From Limnephilus marmoratus (lineage: Eukaryota > Arthropoda > Insecta > Trichoptera > Limnephilidae), in the NCBI GenBank assembly GCA_917880885.1, contig OU862908.1, positions 49,311,819 to 49,375,818 on the forward strand: a DNA stretch of 64,000 nt. The letters are read 5' to 3'. Shown one piece after another: positions 56,301-64,000 of the stretch. How positions within the stretch are numbered: position 1 is the stretch's first letter; each line of letters begins with the position of its first letter. The position numbers and the translations under genes were made by a program. The notes under the pieces are model-generated. The model worked only from the letters and a program-made list of their open reading frames with translations, was not told the origin of the DNA and made no database searches.

Positions 56301-56378
56301 GCAGGACTGACCCCTCACCCTGGCAGAGAACACTGCCGCGAAGACTGCCACCAATATAAACTGCATGGATCCTTTCAT
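40758..56378 (-). CDS. Secreted GH16 beta-1,3-glucanase, GNBP family (6 coding exons)
   Basis: Coding exons, minus strand: 56378-56166, 53033-52897, 42925-42762, 42660-42409, 41971-41730, 40868-40758. GT-AG junctions and compatible phases give 372 aa. Signal peptide: MKGSMQFILVAVFAAVFSARVRG. The mature protein is a single GH16 domain: GGGNWEFQWYSN, FRYGKVEISAKMPTGDWLWP, then GEIDIAESRGN. In that motif E190, D192 and E195 match the ExDxxE catalytic set, so hydrolytic activity is likely. The end is ALQVDYVRVWAL. There is no N-terminal CBM39 domain, unlike classical GNBP/beta-GRP recognition proteins, which usually also lose the glutamates. The expected role is extracellular or gut digestion of beta-1,3-glucan, or antifungal defence. 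Intron 2 is about 10 kb (42926-52896) and holds most of the local transposons. Confidence 0.96.
40955..41385 (-). mobile_element. SINE family A copy interrupted by a palindromic MITE
   Basis: Left part: GTTATGTTGTGAGGTTGCAG. Right part: AGGGCGATACTGAGAGTATT. Both align in order with the minus-strand SINE at 13846-14361 (GTACGTTGTGAGGCTGAAGG, AGGGCGATACTGAGAGTATC). Between them lies the MITE at 41103-41277. The tRNA-like head is missing. It falls partly at the end of GH16 intron 5. Confidence 0.65.
41103..41277. mobile_element. Palindromic MITE (GTCGGTAACTTGTCATCG family)
   Basis: Its arms centre on AACGAACAAACAACAGTTCAC and an inverted, diverged GAACTATTTGTTCGTT. It contains GTCGGTAACTTGTCATCG and ends GATTGACCATGCTAG. 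It is the same family as 56934-57162, and it has interrupted a SINE A copy. Confidence 0.75.
41427..41705 (-). mobile_element. Short Helitron close to the exon-5 donor
   Basis: Read on the minus strand, the 3' end is GTGTGGTCGGGTCTGCTAG then T, with ACAACAACG upstream, like the terminus at 47839. The 5' side near 41705 reads TACATAGTATAAAATGAAG with GTATGTGCGCATAGATC, as in other Helitron starts. The copy ends about 25 bp from the GH16 exon-5 splice donor (41729). The 5' boundary is approximate. Confidence 0.65.
43168..43573. mobile_element. MITE with TTAGCCCGCTAAAATG ends
   Basis: TATTAGCCCGCTAAAATG at 43168 and CATTTTAGCGGGCTAATA ending at 43573 are exact inverted 18-mers, including the flanking TA. 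The interior is AT-rich and noncoding. It is probably a Tc1/mariner-type or piggyBac-type MITE. In GH16 intron 2. Confidence 0.8.
44205..45795. mobile_element. hAT element, 1591 bp, exact 8-bp TSD
   Basis: The ends TAGACGTGGGCAAAATGA and TCAATTTTGCCCATGTCTA are inverted repeats. CTACGCAG flanks both sides (44197-44204 and 45796-45803). Subterminal GATTCATTC/GAATTGA-like words occur at both ends. No transposase was recognised. The interior has a 72-A homopolymer and a GC-richer segment (45240-45500). In GH16 intron 2. Confidence 0.92.
44308..44379 (+). repeat. 72-base poly(A) tract
   Basis: An uninterrupted run of A from 44308 to 44379, inside the hAT element at 44205. It could be an expanded homopolymer, the tail of a nested retrocopy whose body is not recognisable, or an assembly artefact. 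Confidence 0.9.
47099..47314 (+). pseudogene. N-terminal fragment of a Helitron Rep/helicase protein
   Basis: ATG at 47099 begins MPRKRRADIDRRSQSNGPRA, then TSRANRTDDQRETDNDNIRI, in the style of the basic N-terminus of animal Helitron RepHel proteins. Homology stops near codon 60, where ordinary Helitron noncoding text (CTCGAAAACTACTGAACGG) takes over. The Rep and helicase domains are absent. Confidence 0.75.
48180..48400. repeat. Polypyrimidine tract inside a Helitron
   Basis: A C/T-rich stretch of over 200 bp on the plus strand (CCCTCCCC, CGCCTCCTCC and similar), with shorter relatives at 45950-46030 and, inverted, at 50380-50530. All three sit near a Helitron 3' side, so the tract belongs to this Helitron family. 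The 179-codon Gly/Arg/Glu-rich minus-strand frame across it is a composition artefact. Confidence 0.75.
49673..49757. repeat. (TATC)n microsatellite
   Basis: Runs of CTATCTATCTAT broken by TATTC variants, then TTTATTTATTTATAA. It marks the left edge of the insertion in MITE copy 2. From 49758 to 49959 the sequence is unassigned. Confidence 0.85.
49960..50130. mobile_element. G-run MITE with AGGGAACGTACCCATACTAC ends
   Basis: The left end AGGGAACGTACCCATACTAC and the right end GTAGTATGGATACGTTCCC are inverted and bordered by TA. The loop contains a 14-G run (49992-50005) and a 22-G run (50065-50086), strong candidates for quadruplex formation. No coding sequence. Confidence 0.75.
50140..50573 (+). 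mobile_element. Complete 434-bp non-autonomous Helitron
   Basis: The 5' end is TCTATATAAATAAAAATGAA after an A (50139). The 3' end is ATGCCGGGTACCAGCTAG (50573) before a T, the A|TC...CTAG|T layout of Helitrons. It holds a purine-rich tract (50380-50530), the complement of the pyrimidine tract at 48180. No gene inside. Confidence 0.88.
51120..51310. mobile_element. SINE family A-like fragment
   Basis: AGGCCCTGGGGAAAAATCCC followed by TCAGGGC, then GGAAAGGAAGGAGAGGAAG, resembles the inner block of SINE A and of the 28500 fragment in opposite orientation. No head or tail was found. In GH16 intron 2. Confidence 0.45.
51634..52342. mobile_element. hAT element, 709 bp, exact 8-bp TSD
   Basis: The ends GCATGGGTGGCCAACC and GGTTTGGCCATCCTC are inverted. 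GTCTTACA flanks both sides (51626-51633, 52343-52350). Subterminal GGGCCGCACAA and GCGGGCCGCGG also mirror each other. The interior is AT-rich; no transposase motif was recognised with confidence. In GH16 intron 2. Confidence 0.9.
52351..52890. other. LINE-tail-like and low-complexity sequence before exon 2
   Basis: TTTTTATTTTTTTTTAAACTTTATTTATTC at 52388 (long T-run) followed by AAACCCACTAAGGCACTGCC resembles the reversed 3' end of a non-LTR element. An 18-T run occurs near 52710. This lies at the 5' part of GH16 intron 2, next to exon 2. Confidence 0.45.
54184..55072. mobile_element. PIF/Harbinger derivative, decayed
   Basis: GAGCCCGCGCAGACAGC at 54184 and GCTGTCTGCGCGGGCTC ending at 55072 are exact inverted 17-mers. 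The plus strand at 54384 reads MTDTEKLIDLVRERQFLI then a stop, like the start of a MADF-domain accessory protein. The minus strand at 54735-54945 reads KKKRSHWVHPTNTERNEK, with FPELLKDEERF in a shifted frame and YFRMS, like the N-terminus of a Harbinger transposase. The flanking 3-bp duplication is not preserved. In GH16 intron 1. Confidence 0.85.
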
Positions 56379-56457
56379 TTTAGATCTGAAATAATATTTA
56401 GACGTTTAGAACCATATTAGATTCACTCGAAAAGTCGACCCGGGGTCAGCATGGGCG

Positions 56458-56464
56458 ATTTATA
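56458..56464 (-). promoter_or_regulatory. Putative TATA box of the GH16 gene
   Basis: TATAAAT on the minus strand, 80 bp upstream of the ATG. It directly abuts the MITE starting at 56465. TTATTTCAG just before the start codon could instead be a 3' splice site, which would put the true promoter farther upstream. Confidence 0.4.
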
Positions 56465-56909
56465 AGGATTGTTAGGATAACTTTCGGTAACTTCTCATCG
56501 TTCTCTAGCACAACTACAAACACCAGTTGACGATATGGGCGTAGCCACGGTGGTGTAAGGTAGGGCGTTTGCCCCACTCTGGCTGGTCGATCCATGACCT
56601 CTGGGATTGTCGACTAAGTCGCGTTTTCAAATTTACAGCACTTCATAGAATGGTTTTTCCTTCTTTCGTTCATATTATTTGTATTCACAGAGCCTAAAGC
56701 ATGAGTATGTTGTAGAGCCTACGTTTTTTCGGTACCTACTCTACATTTTTATTTTTTGCCCCACCCTAAATCAAAACCTGGCTACGCCCATGGTTGACGT
56801 CGAATATATTAAGGACACTCAATCATTGTATACTGTTTCTTATTCGTTCGCGATCTGCAATCATGCTAGGGAACGTTGAGAAGTTACGAAAAGTTATCCC
56901 ATCAATCCT
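56465..56909. mobile_element. Palindromic MITE at the GH16 promoter, with nested hAT
   Basis: AGGATTGTTAGGATAACTTT ... CTCTAGCA on the left and, inverted, TGCTAGGGAACG ... AAGTTATCCCATCAATCCT on the right form arms of about 50 bp. The hAT MITE 56534-56792 sits inside. Without it the element would be about 180 bp. It is related to the 56934 family through CGGTAACTTSTCATCG. Confidence 0.7.
56534..56792. mobile_element. hAT MITE, 259 bp, 8-bp TSD with one mismatch
   Basis: The ends TATGGGCGTAGCC and GGCTACGCCCATG are inverted. GTTGACGA (56526-56533) and GTTGACGT (56793-56800) flank it. Subterminal TTTGCCCCACTC and TTTTGCCCCACCC recur. It is noncoding and nested in the MITE just upstream of the GH16 gene. 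Confidence 0.82.
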
Positions 56910-56933
56910 CATCGAAGGAGGACCCTTGGGGTC

Positions 56934-57162
56934 CTAGCACGGTCGATCGATAAAGGATTTACCGATATTGTCGGTAACTTGTCATCGTTCCCGTGCGTGA
57001 CTGCAAGTAACCAACGAACAAACAACAGTTCACGTCAAATAAACTAGGAACTCTTAGTTGTTTTGAACTGTTGTTTGTTCGTTAGCGGCCTGCAGTCGTG
57101 CTTGGGAGCGATGACAAGTTACCGACATTTTCGATAAAACCCGTATCGATCGACCATGCTAG
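56934..57162. mobile_element. Palindromic MITE, 229 bp
   Basis: CTAGCACGGTCGATCGATAA at the left and ATCGATCGACCATGCTAG at the right. Arms of about 100 bp run through GTCGGTAACTTGTCATCG and AACGAACAAACAACAGTTCA. It is the same family as 41103-41277. Confidence 0.85.
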
Positions 57163-59065
57163 ATACCCTGGTCGGCTTTTCGAGTCAATCGAACGCGTCG
57201 GGTGGCAAAGAAGAATCGACATCAATTTGCATAGATCAAAGCGGGAAAGATATAATGTGTTCGGAATGACGCAGAATTCAAAGTTTTTCTTGTGATCTTT
57301 TCAAATGGATGGTGTAATAAAAAAAAAATAAGGAAATACAGAAATTGAGAACTTCGAAAAAATAAGTTTACAACTGGCGCCAAAACTACAAATCTGTCAT
57401 TTTTTTATATTTAAGATTGCCTAGAGAAAACTTTCAAGTTGTAGAAATATATTATAAATTGTACCGCACCCTTCAGGTGATTTTTCACAAAAAAGCGCTA
57501 TACAAATCATCCAAATATTATTATTATCATTATTAAGAGTCACAAGTGTACCTACTGGGCTGGTTTGTCGCATCGACAAATACAGTGGACAAATTATTTA
57601 CGAAATATATATTATGGTGAGTATCCGAGTGACTCAATAAGATATTTATTTATTTATTTTATTTATTTATTAATATATCAAGGCCCTGATGGGCTTTTAC
57701 AAATAAGTTTATAATACAGAGACAAAGTTGAACAATAAAAAAGATGAACTTGAAAAGTAAACATCACATGAATGGAAGGTATAAAGATACATTTTAGTAA
57801 AAATAATGCATTACAATACAAGAGAAAGTTTTTAAAGTTGCAGATGCCATAAGATAGTATACATTGTGTATTTACAAAATTTACATAAAAACAGTTTTAG
57901 ACAACTCAAATCAGATGTCACAGTACTTACATAAAAAAGAAAAGAAAACGGCCACAGGTTTTTATATTGTAGATAAATACAAAAATACACAAATATATGC
58001 AATGCGCTATGTGATTAAACTATACTACATGAAAATATCGTTCAAGTGTTTCTTAAATAATGGTAACTTTGTATTATATGTATATTAGTAGAAAAATACC
58101 TAGGTAGGCTTATCTATACACTATGCAGGTATTTGAAACTATTTTAAAATTCAACAATAGGGCGGCGAAAATTTCATTAAGTACCTAATTAATTTGCGAC
58201 AACAATTTTTCAACGATACCAATGTACATTACTAATAATAAATTTGTAGTAGGTACTGCGAAATGATTCAAATCTCAAAGGGAGTAGGTAACTTGTTCAC
58301 TGAATCCCTGCGATCGATGTAACATAATATTTTATAATGTTTTAATAGGTTCAATGCCAACTCAGAATCAACTCAACTCAACTCAACTCAACTCAACACC
58401 ATTTTTAATCACTTTTAATAATTTTTCAAAAGAGGTGTTGAGTTGAGTTCTTTCTGAGTTGTCCGGTCACCGTTTTAATAATAGTGTAGATATGTATTGA
58501 CAAAATCCGAGCTCAATATTATGTTAAATTTACACTAAATTAGATAAGGTTCTAAGACAAAAATGTTGGGTTGTATTTAAAGTTATATCAACTTTTAACA
58601 CGGGTTCAAATCCGGTTCGAAGGAACAAAATGTTGCGGCGTTTGCTATGTTTTTATTGTGGACTGTATATGATTTTGATTGAACTTCAATAAAGGATTGG
58701 ATCAAAGACTTACTAGTTTTTCCCAATGCTGCTGTTGTAGTGCTCTCTTCACGATGCACTGAAGGAATATCACAAGGAAGGGAAATGGTTAGCTGTTTTA
58801 GGATATGATCGATCAGGAAAGGAATGTGACAGCTACGGCTTTAATTGTTTTTGAAATAATGCAATAATTGCGTTTAGCGAAGTGGTGCACAGAGCAGCGA
58901 GTGGAGAGATAAGCAAAGCGACGCGTAGTGGTTTATAAGGAATTTCCGTGTTGGTTTTGTTTTCTTGTTTGTTTTCCTTACGGCGAAGTAATATCAACTG
59001 ACCTCTGACTGGCCAAGGGAACGCGAGAAGCGAGCAGTAGATCTTATAAGTTTGTTTACTTTTTT
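57163..59065. other. Spacer with LINE-tail and pentamer repeat
   Basis: (TTTA)n at 57640-57675, followed by ATATATCAAGGCCCTGATGG, looks like the reversed 3' end of a non-LTR element. (AACTC)n at 58372-58397 is mirrored by GAGTTGAGTTC at 58440. GGGTTCAAATCCGGTTC at 58607 resembles a tRNA B box without the rest of a tRNA. No gene. Confidence 0.5.
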
Positions 59066-60990
59066 CTAGTAAGCATTTATTTTTTCAATAATAACCCCCA
59101 TCCTCTTCTTCCCCTTGTTCTCTTCAGGTCTGGGACCCATTGCATTGACAAGGCGCCTCCATTCTTCCCTGTCTTGCGCTGATTGTTCGGCCTCCGTCCA
59201 TGGCAGTCGCATTCTCTCCTCATACAATTTTTGGAGTTTTCTCGCCCAACTGTGTCTGGGGCAGCCCACTGGAAAAGCACTCAGTATTTTCCTAGGAATT
59301 TGATCATCAGACATTCTTAGTATGTGCCCAAGCCACCTCAGTTGCGATTTTTCTATAAAGAGTAACGGTAGTTCAATGTTTAGATTATCTCGGATCGTCG
59401 AGCTTCTTATTTGATCCCATTTTGTAACTCCTGCCACTCCTCTCAAGTACCTCATTTCGGCAGCTTGGACTCTAGAGCGTGTTCGTTGGTTTATCATCCA
59501 TTTCTGGTGGCCGTACGTAAGCTTCGGGCGGTATGTTTGTTTGAACACTGCCATCTTTGTCTCGATACTAAGCTCGGCTTTCCTTTCCACTGAGCTGTAG
59601 AGAGGATGCAATACAACGCTTGCCGCCCTTATTCTTCGATAAATTTCTTCGTCTTGCCGTCCATTTGACCGTCCTTTGGAGAATTTGACCCCGAGGTATT
59701 TGAACCTTTCCACCTGTTTCAGCTGAGTCCCATTAGCGAGTGTGTTGCACTGAGTTTGGTCCCTTCCTGTAACCATCAGTCCATCACCTCTGTTTTTGAG
59801 GTACTCATCTTCATTCCTACCGTCGTGCACTCTTCATTGAATCGGTTGATCCACTCTTGTAGTCCCTCCTGTGTTGTCGTTAGTCTCACGATGTCGACTG
59901 TGTCGTTAGCAAATGATAGGGAGCTGATTAGAGGTATTGTCTATTAGTGCTGCATCCGTCGTTTGACTGTTTCAGCTAATTCGGTTCATGAATATAATGA
60001 AAAGGATTGGCGACATAGGGCACCCTTGTCTGAGGCCAATTTCCACTACAAATTCTTTCGAAACTTTACCGTTTACTCCGATCCTAATGCTACTTTTTTT
60101 TGCAAAGAGATGCTATACCTTTTGGCAAGTTGCCTTCCACTCCGTATTCTTTAAGCACCTCCCAAAGTTGGTGCGGTACTAAGTCGTATGCTTTCTCTAA
60201 ATCGATAAATCCAACAAATGATACCTTACCGTATTCCCAACATTTTTGTGTGGTCAGTTGTAGTGTGAAGAGCTGATCCGTAGTGTCTCTACCTTGTCTG
60301 AAGCCGCACTGTTCTTCTTGAATTTTGTGCTCTGATGCTCTTCGATATCTTTTTTCCGGGATCCTTGCGTATACTTTTCATGGTAGACTGAGAAGTCGAC
60401 AGTTGTAGCATTTGGTCCCCTTTTTTAATATTGGGACTATAATTCCTATCTTCCAGGCTTTAGGGGTCTTACCCGTTCTCCAAGCTGCTGAGAAAACTCG
60501 CGTTAACCACCCGAGGCCTCGATTGCCCATAGTTTTTAACATTCAGGCCTTATTTCATCTAGTCCAGCTGCTTTTTTCCATTTTAAGTGACTTAATTGCC
60601 AGTTTTACTTCTTCCAACGAAATTTTACCATCTTCGTCCGTTTGTATGCTATTTATTTATTTATCTTGGGTCCCTGTCTGGGGGGCGTTCAGTAGCTTCT
60701 CGAAGTATTCTTTCCATCTACTGAGAATTCCAATCTCCTCCCCCAACAGGTTCCCTGCCTCATCTTTAATGCATTTGGTCATGATTGCGTCTCCCTTACG
60801 AAGTCGTCGTATTGTTTGCCAGAAAACCTTAATAGCCGTGTGGTAATTCTCTTCTAACTTGGGTCCAAACTCTTTCCAAGCTCTTTTTTTGGTTTCCTTA
60901 ACTACTTTATTGGCAACAGTTTTTTTTAGTATTTTCTACGGTTTTCTTGTGTAGGGTTAGCAATGTACTAACGGTATACATTTTTCTTTT
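59066..60990 (-). pseudogene. Dead RTE-like LINE reverse transcriptase
   Basis: Minus-strand RT blocks in order: TKCIKDEAGNLLGEEIGILS with RWKEYFEKLL; EEQCGFRQGRDTTDQLF; motif A FIDLEKAYDLV; motif B IGLRQGCPMSPILFIIFMN; motif C as FANDT in place of F/YADD; then a 254-codon open C-terminus (FKYLGVKFSKGRS, LGHILRM, DREEWRRLV). Stops and frameshifts separate the blocks and the catalytic Asp is lost. The family style is RTE/BovB-like (annotated as craniofacial development protein 2-like in many insects). The endonuclease is absent. Clade is inferred from motif style only. Confidence 0.85.
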
Positions 60991-61442
60991 CATTAACTGC
61001 TCGTTTTACACTTTTCATCCACCGTCATCAATCAATGATATGCCATTAATGATAAACCACTTCATATATTATTATTTTAGAGTTATAAATATTTGGTACG
61101 TTATGCGCTATTTATAGATACTTGCAAAAATTAATAATTTCAACAATAAAACCTTTTAAAAACCAGGTACCTATACCTAATCAGGTAAATATCAATACCA
61201 ACTTTGTACCTACGTACCTACGCATAAACAGTTTTTGTACGAGTATGCAAATTATTATTTGGTCTATTAATACACGATCCACGAGTAAACATCTATTATT
61301 GCGGATTTTATTGTATCACGCAACTGTGTAGAACTTACTATTGATTGATTCCCCGATGAATGCTGATAGGTATTATTGTAAAGAAATAACGTCGTGAACA
61401 ATTAATTTATCACGGTCTCATCCCGGCTAGATGTATTGCAAT

Positions 61443-62222
61443 TAGGGATGCAAGGTTTTAAAAAATACCGATATATCGATATCGAATTAAGTCGATATTG
61501 ATATATCGATATTTCTTCTTTTTTTATAGAAAGCTTATAGAAATCCAATGTAGTTTTAGTTACATCAAACTTTTTTCGATAATGTATTTATATAATTTTT
61601 TATACTTACCTACGTGAATAATCACGAAATTTTGATAGGTATATAAAATGTGTTTTTGTTCATAAATTTATTTAAAAAAATGAATTCCAGTTTTTTGTAG
61701 CAGATATCGAACTAAAAAAAATAGCTTTGACAGTCTGCTTCTTGTAGCCGGTTTCTGCTTTGAGTTATAGTGGTTCCTGCCTTTGAAAAAAGACGTTCAG
61801 AAGGAACACTTGTTGCCACAATTAGTAGATTGCTCACTGCCACTTTAAAAAGATTGGGATATATTTACCTTGCATCTCTTGCATGTTTCAAGAATGTTTA
61901 CTTTTAGAGTATTTACAGGAGCAGAAAGATATAACGTAAGTTTGCGTCACCGTCAGTTTTTTTCTTTTTATTTGAGTGTGAGCCAAAGATTTATGGTGCT
62001 CTCACCTACCACAGATTAGAGTAGAGAACATAATTAATTTTTTTAGACAGTCAGTATTGCCAGTAATAGCATTTTACCCGAATTTGTAAGTATTTTAATT
62101 TGGGCGGGTTTTTCGATATTTCGATCCGATATATTGAGTTTTTCGATATCGATAAATATCGATATTTTTAAAGGTCGATATATCGATATTTATCGATTTT
62201 CCAATATATAGTTGCATCCCCA
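61443..62222. mobile_element. hAT element with exact 8-bp TSD and relic transposase
   Basis: The ends TAGGGATGCAAGG and GTTGCATCCCCA are inverted. ATTGCAAT flanks both sides (61435-61442, 62223-62230). Both subtermini are packed with CGATATATCGATAT repeats. The interior has a minus-strand hAT C-terminus (61712-61861). Confidence 0.93.
61712..61861 (-). pseudogene. hAT transposase C-terminal relic (third subfamily)
   Basis: The minus-strand frame reads YPNLFKVAVSNLLIVATSVP then SERLFSKAGTTITQSRNRLQ and ends at a stop after SYFF. This is the ATSVPSERxFSxAGxxxTxxRNRL dimerisation signature of ZBED-like hAT transposases. Flanking sequence toward the TIRs has no other domain, so the element is an internal deletion product. 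Confidence 0.9.
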
Positions 62223-62230
62223 ATTGCAAT

Positions 62231-62523
62231 TGTCTGCACAATGTTGACATAGGTACCCAAATCTTCCTATTTACTTACTTAATTTATTCATCGTTTTTAA
62301 CTTCTTCTCATTTTTCAGACATTACGTCAAGATCGTTTTATAAAGAAATATTCTTTTGTTTGCAAATTAAGGGGGTTCCCATAAATTTCTGTACAAAATC
62401 TTTTTTTTACGGACGAGGTAGAATTATCGACAAAAATTAAGAAGGACATGATTGGTAGTACAATATACAGATGTCTACGTGCCTCACAATCGAGTTTTTT
62501 GTAGAACTTTTTTTAAATAATAA
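62231..62523. other. Spacer
   Basis: AT-rich sequence between the hAT TSD and the LINE frame. No feature recognised. The LINE may extend into it in a decayed form, but I cannot see endonuclease N-terminal motifs. Confidence 0.4.
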
Positions 62524-64000
62524 GTTGAACACTCTGCTGGTTCGTCCATTAATTTATATCAAGCCACCCTAACCCAGAGACTTACCTATCTGGAAAGTGA
62601 AGACGAAAATATGTGGATAAAGACATACCTAAATGATTTTGGTGTAATTTACATTTGTGTTGTGTACATTCCGCCGGCGTCGCCAAATAAAACATATTCC
62701 GATTTTTTTGATAAGGTTACAGAGAACTACAATTTTTTAATTAATAAAAAAATTGTGGTGATTGGCGACTTTAATCTGAACTCAAGTAACAAAGACACCC
62801 AAATGGATCTCCTATATTTTATGAATCTTTTTCAAATGAAGCAGAGTAACTCTATTACAAATGTGAAGGGAAGCACGCTGGACATTGTACTCAGTAACTT
62901 TAATTTAAAAGTATACAAATCCTTATACTCACTAGTCAAAGAAGACGCTTATCATCCATCGTTATGTATAGAGATTTCGCCGAACAAAAACACAACCAAT
63001 TGTCAAACACGAAACTTCTTGAATAATACTGATAATAGTGTTAGGCGAGGATGGAACTTCGAACATGGTGATTTTAAGGCTCTATATTGCCATTTACAAT
63101 CTCGTGATTGGCAGCCTTTGAAGGACATAAATGATGTTAATTTAGCGACAAACTTTTTTTATTCTATAATCTATAAATACTTTGATATGTGTTTCAAAAT
63201 TAAGCGCACTCCGAGGAATGGTAGGAAATATCCTAAATGGTTTTCTAGTGAGGTTGTTAGCGACATAAAGCTCAAATTCAAACATTACAAAAAATGGAAG
63301 AAAACTGGAATGGTAAGTGAACGTGACATGTTTTGTCTACTTAGAACAAAAATAAAACGCAATATTCGATTAGCACATGTGCAATATATTAATTCTGTTG
63401 AAAAAAATATCAAATGTGATCCCAAATCTTTCTGGAAATATATCTCGTCTAAGAGAAGTGATGGCGGGTTTGTTGACTATGTTACTTGGAATGATCAGTC
63501 TTTCTCGGGAGCAGATATTCCAGAAGCATTTGCAGACTATTTTAAATCAACTTATAGTAAGGAAGCTGCGGACTTGAAATCTTTTATATCTGGAAAAAAC
63601 ACGCCACTAATAGCGCAGAATGTTGATATTCAAAACATCACAAACATTGACATCACGGCGGCTGCTAAAAAATTAAAAGCCAAAACTTCTTTTGGACCTG
63701 ATCTTATTCCGTCATTCGTGTTAAAGGGCTTTTTTGAGCCCTTATTAACACCTCTTGCGTTTATTTATAATCTCTCACTTAACTCCGGAATATTTCCAGA
63801 CGTGTGGAAGATCTCGAAAGTTACACCGTTACATAAAACTGGTGATAAGGCTCCAGTCTCTAATTACAGACCAGTGGCGATCCTATCCTCTCCAGCCAAG
63901 TTGTTTGAACTAATAATTCATAAATTCATTTATACCCAAGTTGAACCCTTTATAATTGACCAGCAACACGGTTTTAGGTCTGGCAGATCTACTGTGTCTA
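62524..64000 (+). CDS. LINE ORF2 fragment (Jockey/CR1-type), open to window end
   Basis: A frame of 492 codons without a stop runs off the window; the preceding stop is at 62521. It begins in the endonuclease domain (VVYIPPASPNK, VVIGDFNLNSS, GSTLDIVLSN, H-P at YHPSL). A linker follows, then the start of RT (TSFGPDLIPSFVLKG, WKISKVTPLHKTGD, NYRPVAILSSPAKLFE, QQHGFRSGRST). The last motif matches the first motif of the 7870 copy ([11 protein letters not shown]), so the two are the 5' and 3' halves of one family. The first Met in frame is at 62611. The 5' end of the endonuclease is missing, so this copy is truncated too. Confidence 0.92.

Noticed and set aside
58595..58625. tRNA from the B-box word GGGTTCAAATCCGGTTC
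   Set aside because: No A box or stems at the right distances; at most a SINE remnant.

Overview
The window is eukaryotic nuclear DNA from an insect, most likely a moth or butterfly (Lepidoptera). Genes have GT-AG introns, coding islands sit in AT-rich sequence, and most of the rest is mobile-element debris. The lepidopteran guess rests on the repeats: a TAACCCCCGACACAA-type MITE, Helitron ends of the GAAGCCGGGTACCCCAGCTAG type, palindromic MITEs carrying CAGATGGCGCC, and many GTAGGTACCTA-like words. It is an inference, not proof.

Five host genes could be read exon by exon, and all five have uninterrupted frames. (1) TFIIE-alpha, minus strand, 8 coding exons (10963 to 1335), 424 aa, a general RNA polymerase II initiation factor. 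(2) An intronless Nrk/MuSK-type receptor tyrosine kinase, minus strand (20940 to 18850), 696 aa, with Frizzled CRD, kringle, membrane segment and kinase. (3) RABL3, plus strand, 6 coding exons (21491 to 30238), 246 aa, divergent from the kinase across a 550-bp shared upstream region. (4) MAIP1, plus strand, 3 coding exons (36048 to 38010), 295 aa, a mitochondrial m-AAA-protease partner. (5) A secreted GH16 beta-1,3-glucanase of the GNBP family, minus strand, 6 coding exons (56378 to 40758), 372 aa, with catalytic residues retained. The genes do not form a pathway; they are ordinary neighbours.

Mobile elements fill the introns and spacers. Eight hAT-type elements still show 8-bp target duplications (starts 11640, 16684, 24830, 25043, 44205, 51634, 56534, 61443). 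Decayed hAT transposase C-termini of different subfamilies lie at 17340, 30708 and 61712. There is a PIF/Harbinger relic (54184-55072), two copies of one TA-flanked MITE (26425, 49263), Helitrons (12.2-12.7 kb, 41.4 kb, 45.9-48.8 kb, 50.14 kb), several palindromic MITEs, two tRNA-derived SINE families, three fragments of one Jockey/CR1-type LINE family (7870, 22193, and 62524 running off the window) and a dead RTE-like LINE (59066-60990).

No clearly new biological system was found. The points most worth a second look are the intronless receptor kinase, the nested MITE/hAT cluster ending at the putative TATA box of the glucanase gene, a start-stop uORF overlapping the RABL3 start codon, the nested Helitron complex with a helicase-gene fragment, and paralogous 'empty sites' that reveal insertion order.
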